From assembly GCF_018128925.1 (NCBI RefSeq), contig NZ_CP067007.1, positions 846,164 to 910,163 on the forward strand: a DNA stretch of 64,000 nucleotides, written 5' to 3'. How positions within the stretch are numbered: the first letter of the stretch is position 1; each line of letters starts with the position of its first letter. The stretch is from Nitrosopumilus sp. K4 (GTDB lineage: Archaea > Thermoproteota > Nitrososphaeria > Nitrososphaerales > Nitrosopumilaceae). Positions 51,013 to 58,546 of this stretch are shown piece by piece. The position numbers and the translations under genes were made by a program. Under the pieces are notes generated by a model. The model saw only the letters and a list, made by a program, of their open reading frames with translations, ran no database searches and was not told the origin of the DNA.

Positions 51013-52254
51013 TTGGCAGCTGAGGCACATTTCATTGAAACGATCATAGGTGTAGGAATCCTGTTATTTGCTGCAAAATTAATGGCAGAATTATTTCTAA
51101 GACTCAAGCTTCCAATCGTATTAGGAGAATTAATTGCAGGAATGATCATAGGGCCATTTGCACTAGGAGCATACATTCTTGATGCAGATGGATTGCCATT
51201 ACTTCACATCAACGACGAGATAAGAGTATTAGGAGAAATCGGTGCAATCGTAATTTTATTCATGGCAGGATTGGAGATGACGCCAAAAGAATTCCTCAAA
51301 GGAGGAAAATCATCATTTACAGTTGGGACGTTGGGTGTTGTAGTTCCATTTTTTGCAGGTTTGGTAGTTTTTCAAGTATTTGGATTTGATGCATTACAAT
51401 CAATGTTAATTGCAACTGCACTTACTGCGACAAGTATTGCAATTTCAATTCAAGTATTAAGTGAATTTGGAAAATTAAAAACCCCAGAAGCTCGTCTCAT
51501 CATAGGAGCTGCAGTAGTAGATGACATTTTAGCAATTGCCATATTATCTGTTGTATCGTCAATTGCAGGAGGAGAAGGAGGAGTAGACAACATAGACATA
51601 ATGGAAGTTACAATCACAATCCTTCAAGTGTTAGGATTCTTTGCAATTATGCTCATAGTATCAGTGCTTGTAATTCCAAAAATAATCACACCTAGATTGT
51701 GGAAGGCAAAAGGCAGTGTAGAAGGAATTGCTACTGCGTGCTTTTTTGGAGCAGCTGCATTAGCAGGATCAATTGGATTATCACCTATCGTAGGAGCATT
51801 TGCAGTAGGCATGGCCTTATCAACCACCAAAGTATTTGAAAAAGTCGAAAACTACATTGGAAAAATAGGGTTGATTTTTGCACCGTTATTCTTTGCAATC
51901 ATCGGCGCACAAGTTGACTTTAGACAAGTGAATTTGGAAATACTCATGCTAAGCGGAATCATAATTGCAATTGCAATTGTAACAAAACTATTTGGTTGCG
52001 GTCTACCTGCAATGATGTTCCTGAAAGACAAAGCTCAAGGAATGAGAGTAGGAATAGGAATGATTTCAAGAGGGGAAGTAGGACTCATTGTTGCAGGAGT
52101 TGGAGTATCATCAGGAGCATTGACATCAGATGTGTATTCTACAATTGTCATAATGGTTGCAGTGACTACAATCATCACTCCAATTTGGTTAAAGATGGAA
52201 TACAAAAAAGAACAAAAAAGTCAGAGTGGTCAGCCCCAAGTAAGTAATCCATAG
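51013..52254 (+). CDS. CPA2-family cation/proton antiporter
   Basis: 413 residues with about 12 helices, from TTG 51013. Kef/NapA-type motifs: LPIVLGELIAGMIIGP near residue 35, GAIVILFMAGLEM near 78, and the ion-binding AAVVDDILAIAI near 171 with two Asp. No TrkA-N or CBS domain is attached, unlike the antiporter at 58547. It should exchange Na+ or K+ for protons. The upstream spacer is AT-rich. Confidence 0.88.
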   Translation: MAAEAHFIETIIGVGILLFAAKLMAELFLRLKLPIVLGELIAGMIIGPFALGAYILDADGLPLLHINDEIRVLGEIGAIVILFMAGLEMTPKEFLKGGKSSFTVGTLGVVVPFFAGLVVFQVFGFDALQSMLIATALTATSIAISIQVLSEFGKLKTPEARLIIGAAVVDDILAIAILSVVSSIAGGEGGVDNIDIMEVTITILQVLGFFAIMLIVSVLVIPKIITPRLWKAKGSVEGIATACFFGAAALAGSIGLSPIVGAFAVGMALSTTKVFEKVENYIGKIGLIFAPLFFAIIGAQVDFRQVNLEILMLSGIIIAIAIVTKLFGCGLPAMMFLKDKAQGMRVGIGMISRGEVGLIVAGVGVSSGALTSDVYSTIVIMVAVTTIITPIWLKMEYKKEQKSQSGQPQVSNP

Positions 52255-52310
52255 CAAGAACAAAATCCAAAAAGTCTTAAATTATACAGAAAGTCCCAAA
52301 CTGACAAGAG

Positions 52311-52646
52311 ATGTCTCAAACCCAGTCTGCAGTAACACCAGAGATTTTAGAAGAAATAAAGAGGATTCAAAATGAGATTTCAGAATTAAAAAATCTCAAA
52401 GTGGAGATAGAATCAAAACCAAAGAGAAAGACAGCTGCTAAGAAAAAGACTACAAAGAGAAAGACAGCTGCTAAGAAAAAGACTACAAAGAGAAAGACAG
52501 CTGCTAAGAAAAAGACTACAAAGAGAAAGACAGCTGCTAAGAAAAAGACTACAAAGAGAAAGACAGCTGCTAAGAAAAAGACTACAAAGAGAAAGACAGC
52601 TGCTAAGAAAAAGACTACAAAGAGAAAGACAAGCAGACGTAGATAG
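52311..52646 (+). CDS. Histone H1-like Lys-rich repeat protein
   Basis: 111 residues. Residues 1-37 form a short helical head (TPEILEEIKRIQNEISELKN). Residues 38-103 are six perfect copies of the 11-mer KRKTAAKKKTT, and the end is KRKTSRRR. The composition, Lys/Ala/Thr with spaced Pro, is that of H1 C-terminal tails and bacterial AlgP/Hc1-type DNA-binding proteins, so nonspecific DNA or RNA binding is expected. The head could dimerise. Neighbours give no clue. Function inferred from composition only. Confidence 0.75.
   Translation: MSQTQSAVTPEILEEIKRIQNEISELKNLKVEIESKPKRKTAAKKKTTKRKTAAKKKTTKRKTAAKKKTTKRKTAAKKKTTKRKTAAKKKTTKRKTAAKKKTTKRKTSRRR
52422..52619 (+). repeat. Perfect 33-bp tandem repeat, six units, coding for KRKTAAKKKTT
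   Basis: Six identical 33-bp units in frame, followed by a partial seventh (KRKT). Codon choice is the same in every unit, which means the array expanded recently at DNA level instead of being kept only by protein selection. Copy number is likely to vary between strains. Confidence 0.95.
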
Positions 52647-52701
52647 GCATCAAATCAGCCAAATATTTAACGAATTTATGTCTAAATCAGTATGAATTTG
52701 C

Positions 52702-54282
52702 ATGAGTAAACTAGATTCTGTATTATCAAAAGCATGCACGGAAATTACACAGAATTTACTTACAATAAATGATCCAACAAAAAAACAAGTCAAAGAAGAA
52801 ATAAAAAAAATATGTGCAAAATATTCACTTGAGAGAATTCCAAGAAATCATGAAATTCTTTCAGTTGTGAATGAAAAAGACTTTATGAAATTGAGAAAAG
52901 TGCTCTTGAAAAAACCAATGAAAACAGCATCAGGAGTTTCAGTGGTAGCATTGATGCCAAAACCATTTGCATGTCCACATGGCAGATGCACATATTGCCC
53001 AGGAGGGATAGAGTTTAACTCACCAAACAGCTATACTGGAAACGAACCATCTACAATTAACGCTATTGAAAACAACTACGATCCTAAATTACAAATCACA
53101 TCCAAAATTGAAAAACTAATTGCGTTTGGACATGATCCATCTAAAATGGAAATTGTGATTGTTGGAGGGACATTTCTTTTCATGCCAAAAGATTATCAAG
53201 AAAATTTTATCAAATCATGTTATGACGCATTAAATGGAGTTGATTCAAAGTCGCTAGAAGAAGCAAAATCAAATAACGAACATGCAAAAATTCGAAACGT
53301 AGGATTCACTATAGAAACAAAACCAGACTATTGTAAACAAAAGCATGTTGATGATATGTTGAATTATGGCATTACAAGAATAGAAATAGGAGTGCAATCA
53401 CTACAAGAAAGAGTTTATGACATTGTAAACAGAGGTCACAACTACAATGACGTAACAGAATCATTTCAAATTGCAAAAGACGCTGGATACAAAATTGTTG
53501 CACACATGATGCCAGGATTGCCAACAGTGACACCAGAAGAAGACATTTCTGATTTCAAGAAATTATTCACAGATTCAAATCTGAAACCAGATATGCTGAA
53601 AATATATCCATCATTAGTAATTGAAAACACTCCAATGTATGATGAATACAAAAAAGGAGAATACACTCCATACTCAAATGATGAAATGATTAGAGTTCTA
53701 ACCGAAGTAAAGAAAAACGTTCCAAAGTGGGTACGTATTATGAGAGTGCAAAGGGAGATATCCCCAAATGAAATCATTGCAGGCCCAAAATCAGGGAATT
53801 TAAGGCAAATTGTTCATGAAAACCTCAAAAAACAAGGCTTGTCATGCAGATGTATTAGATGTAGAGAAGCAGGATTATCAAATAAAAAATCTCAAGAATC
53901 AAATCTTAAACTAAACAGAATTGATTACGAATCATCAGGAGGGAAAGAAGTATTCCTGTCATTTGAAGATGAAAATGAGTCAATCTATGGATTTTTGAGA
54001 TTAAGAAAACCCAGCAGCATAGCACACAGGGACGAAGTGAAAAACAATTGCATTGTTCGTGAAATTCATGTTTATGGAAAATCCCTAAAGATTGGACAAA
54101 AAGAAGAAAATGAAATACAACATTCAGGACTTGGTAAACACCTAATGAAAGAAGCTGAAAATATTTCAAAAAAGGAGTTTGACGCAAAAAAGCTTCTCGT
54201 AATTAGTGCAGTAGGAACAAGAGAGTATTATCAAAAATTAGGGTATTCGTTATATGGGCCATACATGGCAAAATCATTGTAA
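52702..54282 (+). CDS. elp3: Elp3-type tRNA U34 modification enzyme (radical SAM plus acetyltransferase)
   Basis: 526 residues; adds carboxymethyl-type groups to the wobble uridine. The radical SAM domain has Cys91, Cys96 and Cys99 in CPHGRCTYCPGG, and VGFTIETKPDYC near 190. RCIRCREAG marks the zinc-binding linker, and the C-terminal GNAT domain runs from about 400 (IVREIHVYG, HSGLGKHLMKEAE, GTREYYQKLGY). In archaea Elp3 works without the other Elongator subunits. lysS starts five bases after its stop. Confidence 0.94.
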   Translation: MSKLDSVLSKACTEITQNLLTINDPTKKQVKEEIKKICAKYSLERIPRNHEILSVVNEKDFMKLRKVLLKKPMKTASGVSVVALMPKPFACPHGRCTYCPGGIEFNSPNSYTGNEPSTINAIENNYDPKLQITSKIEKLIAFGHDPSKMEIVIVGGTFLFMPKDYQENFIKSCYDALNGVDSKSLEEAKSNNEHAKIRNVGFTIETKPDYCKQKHVDDMLNYGITRIEIGVQSLQERVYDIVNRGHNYNDVTESFQIAKDAGYKIVAHMMPGLPTVTPEEDISDFKKLFTDSNLKPDMLKIYPSLVIENTPMYDEYKKGEYTPYSNDEMIRVLTEVKKNVPKWVRIMRVQREISPNEIIAGPKSGNLRQIVHENLKKQGLSCRCIRCREAGLSNKKSQESNLKLNRIDYESSGGKEVFLSFEDENESIYGFLRLRKPSSIAHRDEVKNNCIVREIHVYGKSLKIGQKEENEIQHSGLGKHLMKEAENISKKEFDAKKLLVISAVGTREYYQKLGYSLYGPYMAKSL

Positions 54283-54287
54283 AGAAA

Positions 54288-55874
54288 ATGGAACAACAGG
54301 AAGTAATCGGTAAAGGTACATGGATAGACAAGTTAGCATTTGAATTACTAGAACGTGAAAAATCACTTGGAAGAAAATTAGATTTGCTTAGAGTAGAAAG
54401 TGGATTAGGAGCATCAGGGGTTCCACATATAGGAAGTTTAGGCGATGCAGTCAGAGCATACGGGGTTAAACTTGCATTAGAAAATTTAGGATACAAATCA
54501 GAGTTAATTGCATATTCTGATGACCTTGACGGATTAAGAAAAATTCCCGAGGGATTTCCAGAGTCATTAGAGGAACATCTTGCAAAGCCAGTATCATTAA
54601 TCCCAGATCCATTTGGTTGTCATGATTCATACGGAATGCATATGAGCAGCATTCTTTTGGATGGGCTTGACAGAACAGGGATAAAATACGAATTTAGAAG
54701 AGCAATAGACACATACAAAAAAGGACTCCTAAAGGATCAAATTCACACAATTTTACAAAACAGTACAAAGATCGGAGATAAGATTTCAGAATTGGTAGGA
54801 CAAGAAAAATATCAAAAATTTCTGCCATATTTTCCAGTATGTGCAAACTGCAGCAAATTATACACTGCAGAATCATTTGAGTATCTTGAGAACGAAAAAA
54901 AGGTCAGATACAAGTGTCATGATGCAGAAATTGGAGGAAAAATGATCAAAGGGTGTGGCCATGATGGAGAAGCAGACATTGGAAAAGATTTAGGAAAATT
55001 AGCATGGAAAGTTGAATTTGCGGCAAGATGGGCAGCATTTGACATAAGATTTGAAGCTTATGGAAAAGACATAATGGATTCAGTAAAAGTAAATGACTGG
55101 GTAGCAGATGAAATTTTAAACTATCCACATCCACACCACGTAAAATATGAGATGTTTTTAGACAAAGGCGGAAAGAAGATTTCAAAATCACTGGGAAACG
55201 TACTAACTGCACAAAAATGGCTAGAGTTCGGAGACCCAAAATCAATCTTACTATTACTTTACAAAAGAATTACGGGTGCAAGAGAGCTTGGATTTGAAGA
55301 TATTCCATCATTAATGAACGAATATAATGAATTGGAAGATATATTCTTTGGAAAATTAAAGGTAGACAACCAAGCAAAATTAACAAAATCAAAAGGACTG
55401 TATGAATATGTCAATCTATTAGATATCCCAAAACAGGCCAGCACCCATGTCAACTATAGGCTCTTAGTAGAACTTGCAAAGATCTTCAAAGAAGACAGAA
55501 AAGAAAGAGTAATGAAAAAGCTAATTGATTACGGAGTAATTAAAAACCCAGAACCAAAGGTAGAGAAACTCATCGAACTTGCAGGAAACTTTGCAGACGA
55601 GTTTGACCAGCAAGAGAAAGCAGAAATTGAATTAGATGACAATGCCAAAAAAGCACTGAAAATACTTTCAGAAACACTTGGGGCAGATAACGAGCCAGAA
55701 GACATTCAAAACACGATTTACCAAATTGCAAAATCAAATGATGTTCAACCAAAAGATTTCTTCAAGATATTATACCAAATAATTCTAGGAACATCACGAG
55801 GTCCAAAGATAGGACCGTTCATTTCAGATATTGGCAGAAAACAAGTTGCAAAAACTCTTGCAGAATATATCTAA
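54288..55874 (+). CDS. lysS: Lysyl-tRNA synthetase, class I
   Basis: 528 residues; charges tRNA-Lys with a class I Rossmann catalytic domain, the form typical of many archaea. The HIGH-type motif is GASGVPHIGSL near residues 41-51 and the KMSKS-type motif GGKKISKSLGN near 291-301. A zinc-knuckle region has CANCSKLYT and a later CHD/GCGHDGE. The all-helical anticodon domain closes the protein. It is the middle gene of an apparent elp3-lysS-membrane protein operon. Confidence 0.95.
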   Translation: MEQQEVIGKGTWIDKLAFELLEREKSLGRKLDLLRVESGLGASGVPHIGSLGDAVRAYGVKLALENLGYKSELIAYSDDLDGLRKIPEGFPESLEEHLAKPVSLIPDPFGCHDSYGMHMSSILLDGLDRTGIKYEFRRAIDTYKKGLLKDQIHTILQNSTKIGDKISELVGQEKYQKFLPYFPVCANCSKLYTAESFEYLENEKKVRYKCHDAEIGGKMIKGCGHDGEADIGKDLGKLAWKVEFAARWAAFDIRFEAYGKDIMDSVKVNDWVADEILNYPHPHHVKYEMFLDKGGKKISKSLGNVLTAQKWLEFGDPKSILLLLYKRITGARELGFEDIPSLMNEYNELEDIFFGKLKVDNQAKLTKSKGLYEYVNLLDIPKQASTHVNYRLLVELAKIFKEDRKERVMKKLIDYGVIKNPEPKVEKLIELAGNFADEFDQQEKAEIELDDNAKKALKILSETLGADNEPEDIQNTIYQIAKSNDVQPKDFFKILYQIILGTSRGPKIGPFISDIGRKQVAKTLAEYI

Positions 55875-55875
55875 A

Positions 55876-56076
55876 ATGGCTCACAGCGAACACAACAGAT
55901 CAAAGAACAGCGGAGGATTTGCGCTAATTATTCTAGGCGCATTGTTGTTATTTTTGGCACCAAACATCAATCCAACTAGTTCAGAACTTGGAACAATGGC
56001 ACTAATTGGAGGTATCATAATAGGCGCAATTGGATTCTACATCAAATTCATCAAAAACAGGCCAAAGAAAGTATAA
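55876..56076 (+). CDS. Small two-helix membrane protein, 66 aa
   Basis: Starts MAHSEHNRSKNSGGFALIIL at the ATG one base after the lysS stop; a longer reading from inside lysS is ignored. Two membrane helices (about 14-32 and 41-60) are joined by a short polar loop (PNINPTSSELG) and end in a basic tail (KFIKNRPKKV). It is probably cotranscribed with lysS. No family recognised. Confidence 0.7.
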   Translation: MAHSEHNRSKNSGGFALIILGALLLFLAPNINPTSSELGTMALIGGIIIGAIGFYIKFIKNRPKKV

Positions 56077-56114
56077 AGAAACGTTCATCTTTTGGGGCAA
56101 AAGGGAATAAAACA

Positions 56115-56918
56115 ATGGGTCTTTTTGGAAAGAAAAAAGAGAACAAAGAAGAGGTAATCTCTGAAAACAGTGAAGAATTTGTTCTAAAAGAAGAGCTTGA
56201 AAAAGAAGTAGAAAGTCTTCAAACACAATTTAGAGCAAAACAAGAAGAAATTGAAGATATTAATCAAAAACTGCAGAACGTCAAAGAAGAGTACGAGCAA
56301 GCAGTAAGCAACCTAATGGAGGTAAAAAAAGAAACAAACCAAAAAAAGATAGAGTTAGACACAGTTCAGCGAGAATACAAAGAACTTAAAACAAAAATTG
56401 AAAGTGCAGATGAAAAATTAAACAATAACAAAAAATCAATAGATGAGCTGGGAAAAGCAGAATCAAATCTTGCAAAAATCAAACAAGAAGTAGAAAAAAT
56501 TACAAAAGAATATGATGAAATTAAATCTCAAGTTTCAGCAGAGCAAGAATCATTACACAAAATACGTGCACAGCAAATCCAAGCACAACAAGAACTTGAA
56601 GAAGTAAATGCCAGACTATACAATGCAAGACAGGAATTCACAACCACATCAGAAAACCCGATGACAGATACTACCACACCATTGTCTATAAAAGAACAAG
56701 AATTTATCGCAAGCCAGACAAACAGCCAAAAAGGAAACAGTGGGATCATAGAAGCGGCAAGTGCAGTGGTGGGATCACTAAAGTCAAAACTAAGCATGAA
56801 AGAAAAAGAGCTTGAAACAGTTCAGCAATTATTAGAAAAAGAAAGAGAAGAACATGAAAAAACCAAAGAAGAGTTTGAAAAACTCAAGAAAAAAACAGGT
56901 ACATTAGACAAATCATAA
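56115..56918 (+). CDS. Coiled-coil protein, 267 aa
   Basis: Begins GLFGKKKENKEEVIS and then runs as a nearly continuous Glu/Lys/Gln coiled coil from about residue 25 to 180, broken by a Thr/Ser-rich stretch (TTTSENPMTDTTTPL) and a short conserved-looking segment QEFIASQTNSQKGNSGIIEAASAVVGSLKSK, followed by a second coiled coil. No enzymatic motif. It may be structural, for example in cell division, the envelope or chromosome organisation, but nothing here decides. The end overlaps the convergent PPOX gene by six bases. Confidence 0.75.
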   Translation: MGLFGKKKENKEEVISENSEEFVLKEELEKEVESLQTQFRAKQEEIEDINQKLQNVKEEYEQAVSNLMEVKKETNQKKIELDTVQREYKELKTKIESADEKLNNNKKSIDELGKAESNLAKIKQEVEKITKEYDEIKSQVSAEQESLHKIRAQQIQAQQELEEVNARLYNARQEFTTTSENPMTDTTTPLSIKEQEFIASQTNSQKGNSGIIEAASAVVGSLKSKLSMKEKELETVQQLLEKEREEHEKTKEEFEKLKKKTGTLDKS

Positions 56919-57359
56919 TTCTGCAAAATATTTTTTCCATTTTGATTTAATTTCATCTTCTGTTGCACCCAAATCATATAACGGAGAAATTACGTCTTGG
57001 ACATCTGTGACATTAACCAACACAATAGCGTTTATGGGACTCTGGATTCCTGCTTTTCTATAATGAGTCAAAACATCATCAAATATTTTTCCATTTTTTA
57101 TTATTCGTGACTTACCCTTGAATAAAAATCCTTTACGTGAGAGAGGATCAATTACATTGATTTCAACAAGAGGATTTTTTTCTAGATTCCTCATTGTGTC
57201 CGGTGAGCGAATATCTGCAAATGCAAGTGTGTCTGAATCCCACCCAATTATGGTCCCTTTAGGAGAGATGTTTGGAGAATTACCATCTGAAACAGATGCC
57301 ACAAAGCCTAGTTTTTGAACATTCAAAAAATTTTTTATTTGTTCAGAAATCAAACCCAT
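56913..57359 (-). CDS. Pyridoxamine 5'-phosphate oxidase-like flavin-binding protein
   Basis: 148 residues of the split-barrel flavin family: ISEQIKNFLNVQKLGFVASVSDGNSPNISPKGTIIGWDS near the N-terminus, RNLEKNPLVEINVIDPLSRKGFLFKGKSRII in the middle. Members bind FMN or F420. Because F420 is made here, an F420-dependent reductase is possible, but the F420-specific features cannot be separated from FMN ones by eye. Cytosolic. Confidence 0.8.
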   Translation of the reverse strand: MGLISEQIKNFLNVQKLGFVASVSDGNSPNISPKGTIIGWDSDTLAFADIRSPDTMRNLEKNPLVEINVIDPLSRKGFLFKGKSRIIKNGKIFDDVLTHYRKAGIQSPINAIVLVNVTDVQDVISPLYDLGATEDEIKSKWKKYFAEL

Positions 57360-57398
57360 AATTCAAATCAGAAAATAATACTATAATTAATTTTCAAA

Positions 57399-57497
57399 TT
57401 ATCTCATGGCTTCAGCAGCAAATTGAGAGAAGAAGAAAAACCCAATGCCACCTCCAATAATTCCAATCCATGCGGCAATCTTTTGAGCCTTGGTCAT
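57399..57497 (-). CDS. Single-helix membrane mini-protein, 32 aa
   Basis: From ATG 57497: MTKAQKIAAWIGIIGGGIGF, then FFFSQFAAEAMR. One glycine-rich hydrophobic helix (residues 8-25) with a basic N-terminus. It has clean start and stop codons and a weak TATTATTG about 25 nt upstream. It fills a gap that otherwise has no gene. Function unknown; possibly an accessory peptide of a membrane complex. Confidence 0.55.
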   Translation of the reverse strand: MTKAQKIAAWIGIIGGGIGFFFFSQFAAEAMR

Positions 57498-57535
57498 GAA
57501 TATTCTGCAATAAACGTATTATTGAATCTAATTGA

Positions 57536-57652
57536 TTAGTTTTTTGATCTCACAGGATCGTGTTCTTTACCAATATGCTTTGCCAATTCAATAACATCAT
57601 CACCAAACTCTTTCCCACAATATGTGCAATTGAATTCAAATTGAGTTGACAT
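57536..57652 (-). CDS. Single C2H2 zinc-finger mini-protein, 38 aa
   Basis: The whole protein is one C2H2 finger: MSTQFEFNCTYCGKEFGD, then DVIELAKHIGKEHDPVRSKN. Cys9, Cys12, His26 and His31 have the normal spacing. AATAATG-type sequence at 57674-57680 lies 26 nt before the ATG at 57652, as in a leaderless gene. Such stand-alone fingers are common in thaumarchaea; role unknown. Confidence 0.7.
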   Translation of the reverse strand: MSTQFEFNCTYCGKEFGDDVIELAKHIGKEHDPVRSKN

Positions 57653-57704
57653 TGGGTTAAGTCGCTAGTTAACATTATTAAAAAATTTACATCAAAAAAA
57701 GAAC

Positions 57705-57890
57705 TTAGCCATAGACAATGCAGTGTTCACATTCACAGTTGGGTTGTTGTTTTGATTTTGCAAGACATTTTTTATGTTGGCCTGCCTGACATTGGACGCA
57801 TATCTCATCCAGATTGTCAACATTGGTGTATTTTTTTGATTGATCAAAACCAAATCCGCCATCTTTAGGCCCTACCATGTTTTGATACAA
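57705..57890 (-). CDS. Cys-rich small protein, 61 aa
   Basis: Starts at TTG 57890 (MYQNMVGPKDGGFGFDQSKK), or at an ATG four codons later. The second half has seven cysteines (ICVQCQAGQHKKCLAKS and NCECEHCIVYG) plus one His, suggesting a treble-clef or double zinc knuckle. It follows the 101-aa gene by 14 bases on the same strand. It belongs to the island of mini-genes here. No family recognised. Confidence 0.6.
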   Translation of the reverse strand: MYQNMVGPKDGGFGFDQSKKYTNVDNLDEICVQCQAGQHKKCLAKSKQQPNCECEHCIVYG

Positions 57891-57904
57891 CCGACGTAGT
57901 ATTT

Positions 57905-58210
57905 CTACTTCACTAAAAGCCCTTCTTTGATTGCTTGCTGAAGTTCTTCCTTTTGCATCTCAATTATTCCTCTTATCTCAAAAGTATCTATAAAACCCCC
58001 TGCAGAAGCACGCGTTGCTTTTAACAGATAACGAAGTGATCCTTCCTCTATTTTTCCGACATAATACCCATAAAGAAAATCCAACTCATTGTCGCATTTC
58101 CAGATCTTCTTTACATTTGGAAATGTTTGTTTTATTTCAGAAGGAATTTCCTGTATTCGTCTTTTGATGTATTGATCTAGGGATTTCTGGATAGAAGAGT
58201 CCTGCAACAT
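57905..58210 (-). CDS. Hypothetical protein, 101 aa
   Basis: A soluble alpha/beta protein: MLQDSSIQKSLDQYIKRRIQ (helix), FPNVKKIWKCDNELDFLYGYYVGKIEE, KATRASAGGFIDTFEIRGII, and a final helix KEELQQAIKEGLL. CTAAAAGG at 58234-58241 lies 26 nt before its ATG, overlapping the stop codon of the upstream membrane mini-protein. Function unknown. Confidence 0.6.
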   Translation of the reverse strand: MLQDSSIQKSLDQYIKRRIQEIPSEIKQTFPNVKKIWKCDNELDFLYGYYVGKIEEGSLRYLLKATRASAGGFIDTFEIRGIIEMQKEELQQAIKEGLLVK

Positions 58211-58237
58211 TGTACTTAGATTTTCCCAGCATTCCTT

Positions 58238-58387
58238 TTAGTCATTTTCATCTGATTTTTTATCAGAATCAGGCTTGTCCCATAAATGCATGGTTCCTCG
58301 AATCATAAAAGAGCCAACAATTATTGCAACTAACCCACCTACAATAAACAAGAAAAATCTGCCAACGCTTTTGATTCCAGCCAACAC
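58238..58387 (-). CDS. Single-helix membrane protein, about 49 aa
   Basis: From GTG 58387 the protein is MLAGIKSVGRFFLFIVGGLV, then AIIVGSFMIRGTMHLWDKPD and a Lys/Asp-rich tail. One membrane helix at about 10-28. The frame is open up to a GTG at 58444, but the palindromic TATA at 58405-58414 lies 25 nt before 58387 and would sit inside the longer form, so the short form is preferred. It is divergent from the Cys-rich mini-gene at 58439. Function unknown. Confidence 0.5.
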   Translation of the reverse strand: MLAGIKSVGRFFLFIVGGLVAIIVGSFMIRGTMHLWDKPDSDKKSDEND

Positions 58388-58404
58388 ATTCAATACAATT
58401 AATG

Positions 58405-58414
58405 TATAATTATA
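58405..58414. promoter_or_regulatory. Perfect palindromic TATA shared by divergent mini-genes
   Basis: TATAATTATA reads the same on both strands. Its centre is 29 nt before the rightward ATG at 58439 and about 23-26 nt before the leftward GTG/TTG at 58387/58384. A single TBP site could therefore serve both leaderless genes. Confidence 0.55.
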
Positions 58415-58438
58415 ATTGACTGAAAACAAAGGAAGGAC

Positions 58439-58546
58439 ATGCACTGCAACAACTCAAAAATTGGGTGTTATCACGATGATTACAGGCATTACGAGGGCAA
58501 CGGCAAATGCATGGTCAAAGGCTGTAAATGTGAGAAATTGGAATAG
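58439..58546 (+). CDS. Cys/His-rich mini-protein, 35 aa
   Basis: From ATG 58439: MHCNNSKIGCYHDDYRHYEG, then NGKCMVKGCKCEKLE. Five cysteines (3, 10, 24, 29, 31) and three histidines in 35 residues point to tight metal binding. A strong TATA element lies 29 nt upstream. It is divergent from the membrane mini-protein at 58238-58387, and its stop is one base from the end of the convergent antiporter gene. Composition and promoter make a real gene likely despite the size. Confidence 0.6.
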   Translation: MHCNNSKIGCYHDDYRHYEGNGKCMVKGCKCEKLE

